A model generated the notes under the pieces. The model ran no database searches. It was not told the DNA's origin and saw only the letters and a list, made by a program, of their open reading frames with translations. Shown in pieces: positions 1 through 4,266 of a stretch of 5,180 nt of DNA. How positions within the stretch are numbered: the first letter of the stretch is position 1; each line of letters begins with the position of its first letter. The translations under genes were made by a program, and so were the position numbers. Origin of the DNA: Methanoregula sp. (GTDB lineage Archaea; Halobacteriota; Methanomicrobia; Methanomicrobiales; Methanospirillaceae); the NCBI GenBank assembly GCA_003136075.1, contig PNBP01000005.1:5765-10944 (forward strand), written 5' to 3'.

Positions 1-1
1 C

Positions 2-547
2 CTCCTCGCCCTTGGTTCCGGCATCGAATGGTTTCTCAGGCAGTTCGCCAGCCGCCACACGATCGTTTCAAAACAGTGCCACGAAGTGTTCGGCCAGCCG
101 GGATACTTCCCCATTCTTGAGAACATTGGCAATGCAATGAACCTCAACCGGATTGCAGTTTTCAGCTATGATACCCGGGACGCAACCACCGTGTCCCTGA
201 CTGGAGAATGGACGTTTGAGGGCTCTGCCCCCCTGACAGCCAAACCCCCGTGTCGGGAAGCTCTCGATCCCACAAAATTCGGGCTTGCGCCGCATATGGC
301 GGAACTGAAACGGGGGAGCGCCGTCACGCTTACCATTGATGATTTCGATCCGGCAATCAAGGATACCTTTGCGTCCTACCGGTTCGCAAGCATGGCGATC
401 TTTGCGATACAGGTAAACGACGAGCCCTACGGGCTGATCTTCTTTATTGACGCAGGGGAACGGACCTGGCCTTCAGAAGAGCTTGAAGCCATGCGCATCG
501 CAACAAACATTATTGGAAGCGCGATTGGACTTTCTGCAAAAACTTGA
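2..547 (+). CDS. GAF-domain sensory protein, C-terminal part (5' end outside window)
   Basis: The frame is open from the left edge to the TGA at 545-547, giving 181 residues, so the true start is upstream. A GTG at 86 is an internal codon with no ribosome binding site in front of it. The fragment looks like one GAF domain: an N-terminal helix around residues 35-50 (ILENIGNAMNLNRIAVFSYD), then strands, and a typical GAF ending at residues 143-175 (YGLIFFIDAGERTW followed by the helix SEELEAMRIATNIIGSAI). GAF domains bind small ligands or cofactors and act as sensory input in signal transduction. No kinase domain follows; the protein stops about six residues after the GAF helix. No membrane segment is visible in this part. 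A response regulator lies 53 bases downstream on the same strand, so the two are probably functionally linked. In methanogens such tails often end PAS/GAF multidomain proteins; what precedes it cannot be seen. The ligand is unknown. Confidence 0.8.
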   Translation, partial: LLALGSGIEWFLRQFASRHTIVSKQCHEVFGQPGYFPILENIGNAMNLNRIAVFSYDTRDATTVSLTGEWTFEGSAPLTAKPPCREALDPTKFGLAPHMAELKRGSAVTLTIDDFDPAIKDTFASYRFASMAIFAIQVNDEPYGLIFFIDAGERTWPSEELEAMRIATNIIGSAIGLSAKT

Positions 548-590
548 AAAAAACGACCCCCTGCCCATGACCAGATACACTCAATAAAAA

Positions 591-594
591 GGAG
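591..594 (+). promoter_or_regulatory. Shine-Dalgarno site of the response regulator
   Basis: GGAG sits six bases before the ATG at 601 and fixes that codon as the start. No clear TATA box is visible between 548 and 590, which fits co-transcription with the GAF gene. Confidence 0.8.
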
Positions 595-600
595 ATACGT

Positions 601-1005
601 ATGGAAAAAATTGCCGTAGTTGACGATGACCCCTCGATCGTGGAAGTCTTCTCCCAGATGCTTTCTGTTTTTGGATTTCAGCCCAGCCCTTATACAAATC
701 CTGAAGAGGCACTCGGGTGTATCCCCAAAGAGGACCCCCTGCCGGCACTTATTCTGCTCGACCTGATGATGGTACCCATAACCGGACTCCAGTTCCTCGA
801 AGAACGGAGAAAAAATGAGATTTTAAAAGCCATCCCGGTCTGTATCGTGTCAGCGTGGGATCTTCCCGAGGAAGACCGAAAACGCTTTGGTCCGGAAATC
901 GCCCGCGTGATCAGAAAACCCATCCACCCGAAAGATCTGGCTGAGCAAATCCGTGCCGAACTTGCCCACAGAAAAGAACAGCACACCGAACCGGGCACGA
1001 ACTAG
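601..1005 (+). CDS. Single-domain response regulator (CheY-like receiver)
   Basis: A 134-residue protein that is essentially one receiver (REC) domain. The acidic pocket is D8-D9-D10 (VVDDDP). The phosphoacceptor is D54 in the strand ALILLDLMM. The switch Ser/Thr is S84 in CIVSAWD, and the conserved lysine is K106 in VIRKPIHP. All catalytic positions are present, so it should be phosphorylated by a histidine kinase. The C-terminus (about residue 122 on, HRKEQHTEPGTN) is a short polar tail with no DNA-binding or enzymatic output domain, so it probably works by protein-protein contact or as a phosphorelay intermediate. It follows the GAF protein by 53 bases on the same strand; the cognate kinase is not in the window. 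The start is supported by GGAG at 591-594, and the gene ends with TAG at 1003-1005. Stand-alone receivers of this kind are abundant in Methanomicrobia. Family assignment is firm, the partner is unknown. Confidence 0.93.
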   Translation: MEKIAVVDDDPSIVEVFSQMLSVFGFQPSPYTNPEEALGCIPKEDPLPALILLDLMMVPITGLQFLEERRKNEILKAIPVCIVSAWDLPEEDRKRFGPEIARVIRKPIHPKDLAEQIRAELAHRKEQHTEPGTN

Positions 1006-1042
1006 CCGGTCTGTTTGTCTCGCGGAACCGGGGTTTTGCGAG
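1006..1042 (+). terminator. Weak stem-loop after the response regulator
   Basis: CTCGC (1019-1023) can pair with GCGAG (1038-1042), and alternatively CCGGT (1006-1010) with ACCGG (1026-1030). A TTTT lies at 1034-1037. The stems are short and mutually exclusive. An oligo-T (TTTTCTT, 1181-1187) further down is an alternative end for the transcript. Position right after the stop codon is the main reason to list it. Confidence 0.25.
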
Positions 1043-1186
1043 GGCTCATGAACAAAACATCGCATTGTGCCCGTGCCTCCTCTTTTCAAAGGGTCACCGG
1101 TAAAAAATATCCCCATGAAAATTAATCCGGCAAATCTGTGTAATAAATGAAACTTCCAGTCCACTCTCAATACACCCCCGTTTTCT

Positions 1187-1193
1187 TATAAAA
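1187..1193 (+). promoter_or_regulatory. TATA-like box ahead of a hairpin cluster
   Basis: TATAAAA on the plus strand resembles an archaeal TATA box. A start about 25 bases downstream would fall near 1212-1217, at the beginning of the first hairpin of the candidate RNA. There is no strong purine-rich BRE in front of it (pyrimidines precede it), so the call is weak. Confidence 0.3.
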
Positions 1194-1209
1194 TGATTTT
1201 AATCGCGAT

Positions 1210-1330
1210 GGCCAGGGTAGTGCTTGGCCCGGGTGGTGGACCCGGTAACGGCGCAGCAGGTTGCGGGGATTATTACGGGATTACATCCATTGAAACCATC
1301 TCCATTAAACTCAGTACTTCGCTCATTTTT
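1210..1330 (+). ncRNA. Candidate small structured RNA (unidentified)
   Basis: Three hairpins lie almost end to end. The first pairs GGCCAGG (1210-1216) with CTTGGCC (1223-1229), a 7-bp stem with one G-T pair and a 6-base loop. The second pairs CGGGT (1230-1234) with ACCCG (1240-1244) around a GGTGG loop. The third pairs CGCA (1252-1255) with TGCG (1262-1265). The first two are directly adjacent and could stack coaxially. A TATA-like box lies about 20 bases upstream, and a T5 run at 1326-1330 could end a transcript of about 120 bases. No tRNA, SRP RNA, RNase P RNA or C/D-box signature was recognised: the SRP domain IV loop and the RNase P GAGGAAAGTC motif are absent. It could equally be palindromic repeat DNA that is not transcribed. 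Confidence 0.25.
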
Positions 1331-1376
1331 AGCCCGGACAAAAGAAGGACACACGATCTAAATAGGTAGCGGGGTG

Positions 1377-1412
1377 TACCGAACCGGAGGCGCAGCGTAG
1401 CCGGTTACGGTA
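1377..1412. repeat. Bulged inverted repeat, 11-bp arms
   Basis: TACCGAACCGG (1377-1387) pairs with CCGGTTACGGTA (1401-1412) with a single bulged A at 1407, leaving a 13-base loop (1388-1400). This is one of the longest stems in the window. It resembles a REP-type palindromic unit in form, but no family is recognised. Confidence 0.6.
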
Positions 1413-1455
1413 TCCGGGCAAGCGGATGTGCAAAAACAGTGTTGGAGGGTATTTC

Positions 1456-1484
1456 ACACCGGATCCGTCATAATGCCCCGGTGT
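1456..1484. repeat. Perfect 7-bp inverted repeat
   Basis: ACACCGG (1456-1462) is exactly complementary to CCGGTGT (1478-1484), with a 15-base spacer. It lies 44 bases after the preceding palindrome and marks the left edge of the G/C-run block. The hexamer GGATCC occurs at 1461-1466 and again at 1501-1506. Confidence 0.5.
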
Positions 1485-1560
1485 TTGAAGGGCCGGTAAA
1501 GGATCCCTGAAGAGTATGTATGACCCGACCGGGTCTGACGGTTGGGATCGTGCACTTCAT

Positions 1561-1591
1561 GGGAGGGTTATCGGGTTTGGGGTCGGGGGGG
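1561..1591 (+). other. G-quadruplex-forming motif
   Basis: Five G-tracts (3, 3, 3, 4 and 7 bases) are separated by spacers of 1, 5, 3 and 2 bases: GGG-A-GGG-TTATC-GGG-TTT-GGGG-TC-G7. This satisfies the usual four-tract rule with short loops. The last tract doubles as the start of the first repeated module. Confidence 0.6.
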
Positions 1592-1757
1592 TCACATCGA
1601 TCCGCGGGACGCGGGTTGGTCCCATCGCCCGGCACCAGTGCCCGACCCCCCACCCTCCGGCTCCATCCTTTGCTGAACTCACGGAACCTCCACGACGGAG
1701 AATCTGAAGATTTTTGGGTCCGGGGGGTCGCACCAGGCCGGCATGGTGGGGGGTGCC

Positions 1758-1784
1758 CCCTCAGGCTGCCCCTGCCCCTGAGGG
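1758..1784. repeat. Perfect 8-bp hairpin
   Basis: CCCTCAGG (1758-1765) pairs exactly with CCTGAGGG (1777-1784) around an 11-base C-rich loop. It lies inside the second module. Confidence 0.5.
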
Positions 1785-1883
1785 TGTGACCCCCCTGCGA
1801 ACATCTGGACTGCTGGGGAACCCGGCCGTGTCCACGACGAAAAACCACTACATGTGTATCGGTCACCCGCGGGGGGGTCACGC

Positions 1884-1895
1884 TGCCGGCCGGCA
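1884..1895. repeat. Perfect 12-bp palindrome
   Basis: TGCCGGCCGGCA is fully self-complementary with no spacer. It could be a dimeric protein site or simply part of the repeat block; nothing nearby decides between these. Confidence 0.45.
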
Positions 1896-2084
1896 CGACC
1901 CCCCTACCATGCCTCGCCCGTTTTGCGGTGACCCCCACGGCCCGGCTCTTCATGGGGGTATGCGACCCCCCCGACCCGCGGCCCACGAAAAAAGATGGTG
2001 CAGTTCCGGTCCGATTCCCTCCGGTACTTTGCGGGCACATCATGAGTTGAATACCACGAATAATATTGTTGAGATTCAGAAAAA

Positions 2085-2151
2085 CTCCAATAGGTCAGGT
2101 TTATTGAATCTTCCTCATTTTGTGGGGTTGTTGTCCTATCTGAAATTGGAG
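2085..2151. repeat. Imperfect inverted repeat in AT-richer spacer
   Basis: CTCCAA (2085-2090) pairs with TTGGAG (2146-2151), and the adjoining ATAGG (2090-2094) with CCTAT (2135-2139), with a 6-base bulge at 2140-2145. A second 7-bp pair, AGATTCA (2072-2078) with TGAATCT (2105-2111), overlaps and competes with it. Significance is uncertain. Confidence 0.3.
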
Positions 2152-2317
2152 AAGTACTGAAACTCTGTTTTTTTAGCTTACCGCCCATTTTGCCGTTTTT
2201 ATAATAATGCCGTCGAAAAAGACAAGGCCCGTATTCGCGTTCTGGCAGCGTTTTTGAGGTCCGGATGGGGTAAACCAAGGGGCAAAAATAACATCGGTTT
2301 GAGGGCCTTTGGCATGC

Positions 2318-2467
2318 GTTAGGGGAGGGGCAAATCTGCCGTATTTTGGCAAACAGAGCGCTAAAAAGACGTATTTTCCACCGGAACCAAAAAAGAGGAT
2401 TGTGCAGGGTTTTTACTCAATGGTGTTAGGGAAACGGAGCCCGAATTGGGCGTATTTTGGCACCGGT
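2318..2467. repeat. Short direct repeats containing CGTATTTTGGCA
   Basis: CGTATTTTGGCA occurs at 2340-2351 and 2451-2462, each preceded by GTTAGGG (2318-2324 and 2425-2431). A partial copy, CGTATTTTCCACCGG, starts at 2370 and shares CACCGG with the last copy. The copies begin 30 and 81 bases apart. GGGGCAAA is also repeated at 2279-2286 and 2327-2334. The plus-strand frame 2309-2611 reads through all copies in one register as a Tyr-Phe motif. Confidence 0.5.
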
Positions 2468-2571
2468 CATCACGCACTCGATCCAGGTATATCTTCTCCC
2501 GGGCCAGCCGGAGCGCTGCCCCAAAATTCGGCACTGGAGAAAACCTCTTTCATACCACGCAGCCCCCCTCT

Positions 2572-2605
2572 TGCGCCACCAGTCCCCCAAGGGGGACGGG
2601 GCGCA
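2572..2605. repeat. Long hairpin with two bulged A residues
   Basis: TGCGCC (2572-2577) pairs with GGCGCA (2600-2605), CC (2579-2580) with GG (2598-2599), and GTCCCC (2582-2587) with GGGGAC (2592-2597). This makes a 14-bp stem with bulged A at 2578 and 2581 and a CAAG loop. It is the most stable-looking structure in the window. No T run follows, so it is not an obvious terminator. Confidence 0.6.
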
Positions 2606-2646
2606 GTGTGATGATGCTGGAACAGGAAATACTACACTATCGCAAC

Positions 2647-2680
2647 CGGGGGTGCCATAGCGGCGGGGGCTTAAACCCCC
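2647..2680. repeat. GGGGGTGCC repeat word and G5/C5 hairpin
   Basis: GGGGG (2665-2669) pairs with CCCCC (2676-2680) around CTTAAA. Just upstream, CGGGGGTGCC (2647-2656) is repeated exactly at 2761-2770, and nine of its ten bases recur at 1748-1756 in the module block, linking the two G/C-run areas. Confidence 0.4.
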
Positions 2681-2754
2681 AAGAGCGTCACAAAAAAAGA
2701 TCGGATGATTTCTACAGAGCAAAAAGTTCTATTCATTAAAAAACTGCACTCAAA

Positions 2755-2786
2755 CCGCCGCGGGGGTGCCCCGTCGGGGGCGGCGG
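2755..2786. repeat. Nested GC hairpin
   Basis: CCGCCG (2755-2760) pairs exactly with CGGCGG (2781-2786). Inside it, CGGGG pairs with CCCCG around a GTG loop (2761-2773). The structure marks the right end of the GC-rich block; the sequence from about 2820 on is AT-rich. Confidence 0.5.
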
Positions 2787-3086
2787 AGTTCATCGTAATC
2801 GGGGGTATGGGGGCTGCTCACTCTATCAATGAATTTAATTATCTGACCTTACAAAAAATTTTCAATACTCTAGTGTGAAACCTATTGATTTTATGCTGGT
2901 TTTTTTAAACGACTTGAAATTAGAAACAATAATAAGAACTGAATTTATCCATCAACGTACCCAAATGAACGAGCGCCGAAACCAAAAAAGTCCATCAACT
3001 GTTACTGATTGTATCGTAGTAGTAATCTTATTGAGCCTTATTCGGTCTTATGAAAAGAGTTCTGTTGATAACCCGGATCGTAAGAG

Positions 3087-3092
3087 AAAAAA
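3087..3092 (-). terminator. Oligo-T terminator of the histone gene
   Basis: On the minus strand a T6 run, set in a pyrimidine-rich stretch, begins about ten bases after the histone stop codon. Intrinsic termination at oligo-T without a hairpin is the usual archaeal pattern. Confidence 0.5.
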
Positions 3093-3101
3093 GAGTTGAA
3101 T

Positions 3102-3305
3102 TCAGGGCTTTGCTGCCAGGTCAACGTCTTCTTTCTTGATGGTCTTTCTGCCGGCGTGCTCTGCGAGCTTGTTGGCTTCCTTGGTCAGCTGGGCGATATA
3201 TTTCTCCGCCTTGATGACAAGTGCCTCAGCTGCATCGCTGCCCACTCTTTCGGCTCCGTTCTTCTTTGCAATCCTTACAACTGCGGCGATTGGTAAATCT
3301 GCCAT
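3102..3305 (-). CDS. Archaeal histone (HMf family)
   Basis: A 67-residue protein matching the HMf histone fold over its whole length; it dimerises and wraps DNA. The N-terminus MADLPIAAVVRIAKKNGAERV matches the HMfB start, with R11 and R20 at the positions of DNA-binding R10 and R19. The C-terminal AGRKTIKKEDVDLA (51-64) carries K54-T55, equivalent to the K53-T54 DNA contact, and the R53/D60 pair that stabilises the fold. It lacks any tail beyond helix 3. The start is ATG at 3305: an in-frame extension to 3416 would add a non-histone leader and run through the promoter. A Shine-Dalgarno site sits at 3313-3317, and the stop is TGA. It reads in the same direction as mtxX, 196 bases downstream, but has its own promoter and a terminator between them, so it is probably monocistronic and highly expressed. 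Confidence 0.96.
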   Translation of the reverse strand: MADLPIAAVVRIAKKNGAERVGSDAAEALVIKAEKYIAQLTKEANKLAEHAGRKTIKKEDVDLAAKP

Positions 3306-3312
3306 GTTTCTT

Positions 3313-3317
3313 ACCTC
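3313..3317 (-). promoter_or_regulatory. Shine-Dalgarno site of the histone gene
   Basis: GAGGT on the minus strand lies seven bases before the ATG. It selects the 67-residue start over the upstream in-frame alternative. Confidence 0.85.
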
Positions 3318-3336
3318 AAAGAGAAAGTATATTGAA

Positions 3337-3353
3337 ATATATAAATACTTTTT
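3337..3353 (-). promoter_or_regulatory. BRE/TATA promoter of the histone gene
   Basis: Reading the minus strand, the purine-rich AAAAAGTA (3353-3346) is followed at once by TTTATATAT (3345-3337), a near-ideal archaeal BRE plus TATA box. Transcription should start about 25 bases on, near 3313-3320. That leaves a leader of only about 8-15 bases, just enough to include the Shine-Dalgarno site. Confidence 0.75.
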
Positions 3354-3471
3354 GGGAAAATCCTTCATTTTACCCTTCGTTACGGTATCGGAGGGATTGC
3401 CGCAACGTTCAGCCAAAACGCGCTTTAAAATGTCGCAGAATATTTTTAAAACCCTTTAAAACAAATATTTT

Positions 3472-3478
3472 AAAAAAA
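3472..3478 (-). terminator. Oligo-T terminator after mtxX
   Basis: A T7 run on the minus strand begins 24 bases after the mtxX stop and is followed by further T-rich sequence. It should end the marker 2-mtxX transcript before the histone promoter. Confidence 0.55.
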
Positions 3479-3501
3479 TGGGCTCTTTAATGGCTCTAAA
3501 A

Positions 3502-4266
3502 TTATTCCAACAATGATGCTGCGAGCATTAGTGCATTGGTGTAATTTGGTGAGGCGCGCGAGGTATCCACAAAAATTCTGGGGATATTTACTACGGGCGC
3601 GCCATGTCCGTGCCCGGCTCCCAAAAAGGCGAGCGTACGGAAGATTAAGTTACCGGAAATCCCGTCCGGAGCAATAATGAGCCCGCAGGTTTCCACGGCA
3701 TCTTCAATGAGGATCTCGTAGTGCGTTGCATCGCCAAGCCGTGCCACGAGTTCAGCATCGGCAAGACTCCTGTCTACCATCTCATGTCTTCCGATATCTC
3801 CAATCCTGCCCCCGGAAAGGATGCCGACACGCTCGGGCAGGCCGAATTTCCGTGCTATGATCCGACCCCTCCTGATCAGTTCCAGTTTGTCCTGCACCGT
3901 CCATCCTTCGTCTACCCCGACCGGGGAAAGCAGGAATTTTTTCCCGTGTGCCGTTTCAAGAAGTGCAATACGCTCCAGGTGATCGACACCTGCTGCGGTT
4001 TTTAATGCCTTTAGCGTCACGTTAGCGGGAAGCGTGCCCCGTACTGCCGCATCAATTTTTCCGGTCATCAGATCAGATACAAGCGCCTGTTCCGGTTCAG
4101 CATGTTCATGGAGAACAACACCCCTCAATGCAGACCCGGGTTTCACGGTACCGGGCCGGCAGTAACCGATAACCTCAAACGCCCCTTTCACTGGGGTGGC
4201 ACTCGCAAGCACTTTTTCTGGATCTTCCCCAATGCCGATGCCAATCCGTTTTACTGCTGCGGACAT
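3502..4266 (-). CDS. mtxX: Methanogenesis marker protein 4, MtxX-like
   Basis: A 254-residue soluble protein recognised as the MtxX/methanogenesis marker 4 family, which occurs in methanogens and is related in fold to phosphate acetyl/butyryl transferases. Visible features are an N-terminal IGIGIGEDPEKV (8-19), AAVRG (73-77), a glycine-rich LSGGRIGDIGRHEMVDRS (150-167), and IIAPDGISGNLIFRTL (197-212), which corresponds to the P-(N/D)-x-x-(A/S)-GN-hydrophobic segment of phosphotransacetylases. The C-terminus (DTSRASPNYTNALMLAASLL) is the usual ending, so the protein is full length. The name derives from association with mtx methyltransferase genes in Methanosarcina; a methyltransferase activity is not established, and I infer no reaction. 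ATG at 4266 lies inside the end of the marker 2 gene (16-base overlap), with a weak GGGGA site at 4273-4277. It is translated with marker 2. Confidence 0.93.
   Translation of the reverse strand: MSAAVKRIGIGIGEDPEKVLASATPVKGAFEVIGYCRPGTVKPGSALRGVVLHEHAEPEQALVSDLMTGKIDAAVRGTLPANVTLKALKTAAGVDHLERIALLETAHGKKFLLSPVGVDEGWTVQDKLELIRRGRIIARKFGLPERVGILSGGRIGDIGRHEMVDRSLADAELVARLGDATHYEILIEDAVETCGLIIAPDGISGNLIFRTLAFLGAGHGHGAPVVNIPRIFVDTSRASPNYTNALMLAASLLE

Larger units (their letters stand above)
1740..1913. repeat. Long-spaced inverted repeat
   Basis: GGCATGGT-G6-T (1740-1754) is the reverse complement of A-C6-T-ACCATGCC (1898-1913) except for one extra base, giving 15 matches of 16. The arms are 143 bases apart and enclose the hairpin at 1758-1784 and the palindrome at 1884-1895. 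Confidence 0.5.
1584..1998. repeat. Three diverged tandem modules, period about 140-150 bp
   Basis: Each module opens with a G run followed by TCRC (CGGGGGGGTCAC at 1584-1595 and identically at 1870-1881; CGGGGGGTCGC at 1721-1731). Each closes with a CCACGA word followed by purines (TCCACGACGGAGAA at 1689-1702, TCCACGACGAAAAA at 1831-1844, CCCACGAAAAAA at 1982-1993). The starts are 137 and 149 bases apart and the ends 142 and 151 apart. The interior is poorly conserved apart from GACCCCC/GGGGGTC words on both strands. This is either an old tandem duplication or separate insertions of a related element. Confidence 0.45.
1006..3101. other. Gene-free, repeat-rich interval of about 2.1 kb
   Basis: I find no convincing protein gene here on either strand. 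The open frames between 1468 and 2739 are proline/glycine/arginine-rich products of G and C runs, overlap one another on both strands, lack ribosome binding sites and show no family motif. The content by section is: 1006-1186 little apart from a weak stem-loop; 1187-1330 a hairpin cluster behind a TATA-like box; 1377-1484 two inverted repeats; 1561-1998 a G/C-run block with three repeated modules; 2072-2151 an imperfect inverted repeat; 2279-2462 short direct repeats; 2572-2786 three hairpins; 2820-3085 AT-rich sequence in which I see nothing definite. The flanking genes converge on it. It may be a degraded mobile or repeat island, or may encode non-coding RNA. Confidence 0.65.

Noticed and set aside
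1210..1420. SRP RNA or RNase P RNA
   Set aside because: Hairpins next to GGTAAC at first suggested the SRP 5' domain, but the order of helices is wrong and the domain IV GGAAG...GCAG loop is missing. The RNase P conserved core is also absent.
1500..2000. CRISPR array
   Set aside because: The repeated words are short, diverged and on both strands, with spacing of about 140 bases rather than regular 25-40-base repeats and spacers.
1468..2043. 191-residue minus-strand open frame
   Set aside because: Arg/Gly/Pro-rich product of G/C runs, no ribosome binding site, overlaps equally long frames on the other strand, and spans the repeated modules without any protein periodicity (module spacings 137, 149 and 151 are not multiples of three).
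1714..2160. 148-residue plus-strand open frame
   Set aside because: Low-complexity composition for most of its length, then an abrupt change to AT-rich sequence; no start signal and no recognisable domain.
2195..2210. Minus-strand TATA-like box
   Set aside because: TATAAAAA can be read here on the minus strand, but no gene, ribosome binding site or structured RNA follows at the right distance.
1904..2278. 124-residue minus-strand open frame
   Set aside because: Starts with TTG without a ribosome binding site and runs from AT-rich spacer into the G/C-run block; no family features.
2608..2650. C/D-box RNA
   Set aside because: A GTGATGA box C-like word occurs at 2608, but no CTGA box D or internal C'/D' pair follows at a suitable distance.
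2875..3099. 74-residue plus-strand frame with a short hydrophobic stretch
   Set aside because: GTG start with no Shine-Dalgarno site or TATA box, base composition simply that of the AT-rich spacer, and it runs up to the end of the convergent histone gene. A real small protein cannot be excluded, but nothing supports it.
3102..3416. Extended 104-residue histone starting at 3416
   Set aside because: The extra N-terminus is not histone-like and would be encoded by the promoter and its upstream region; the ATG at 3305 has a good ribosome binding site and matches the family start.
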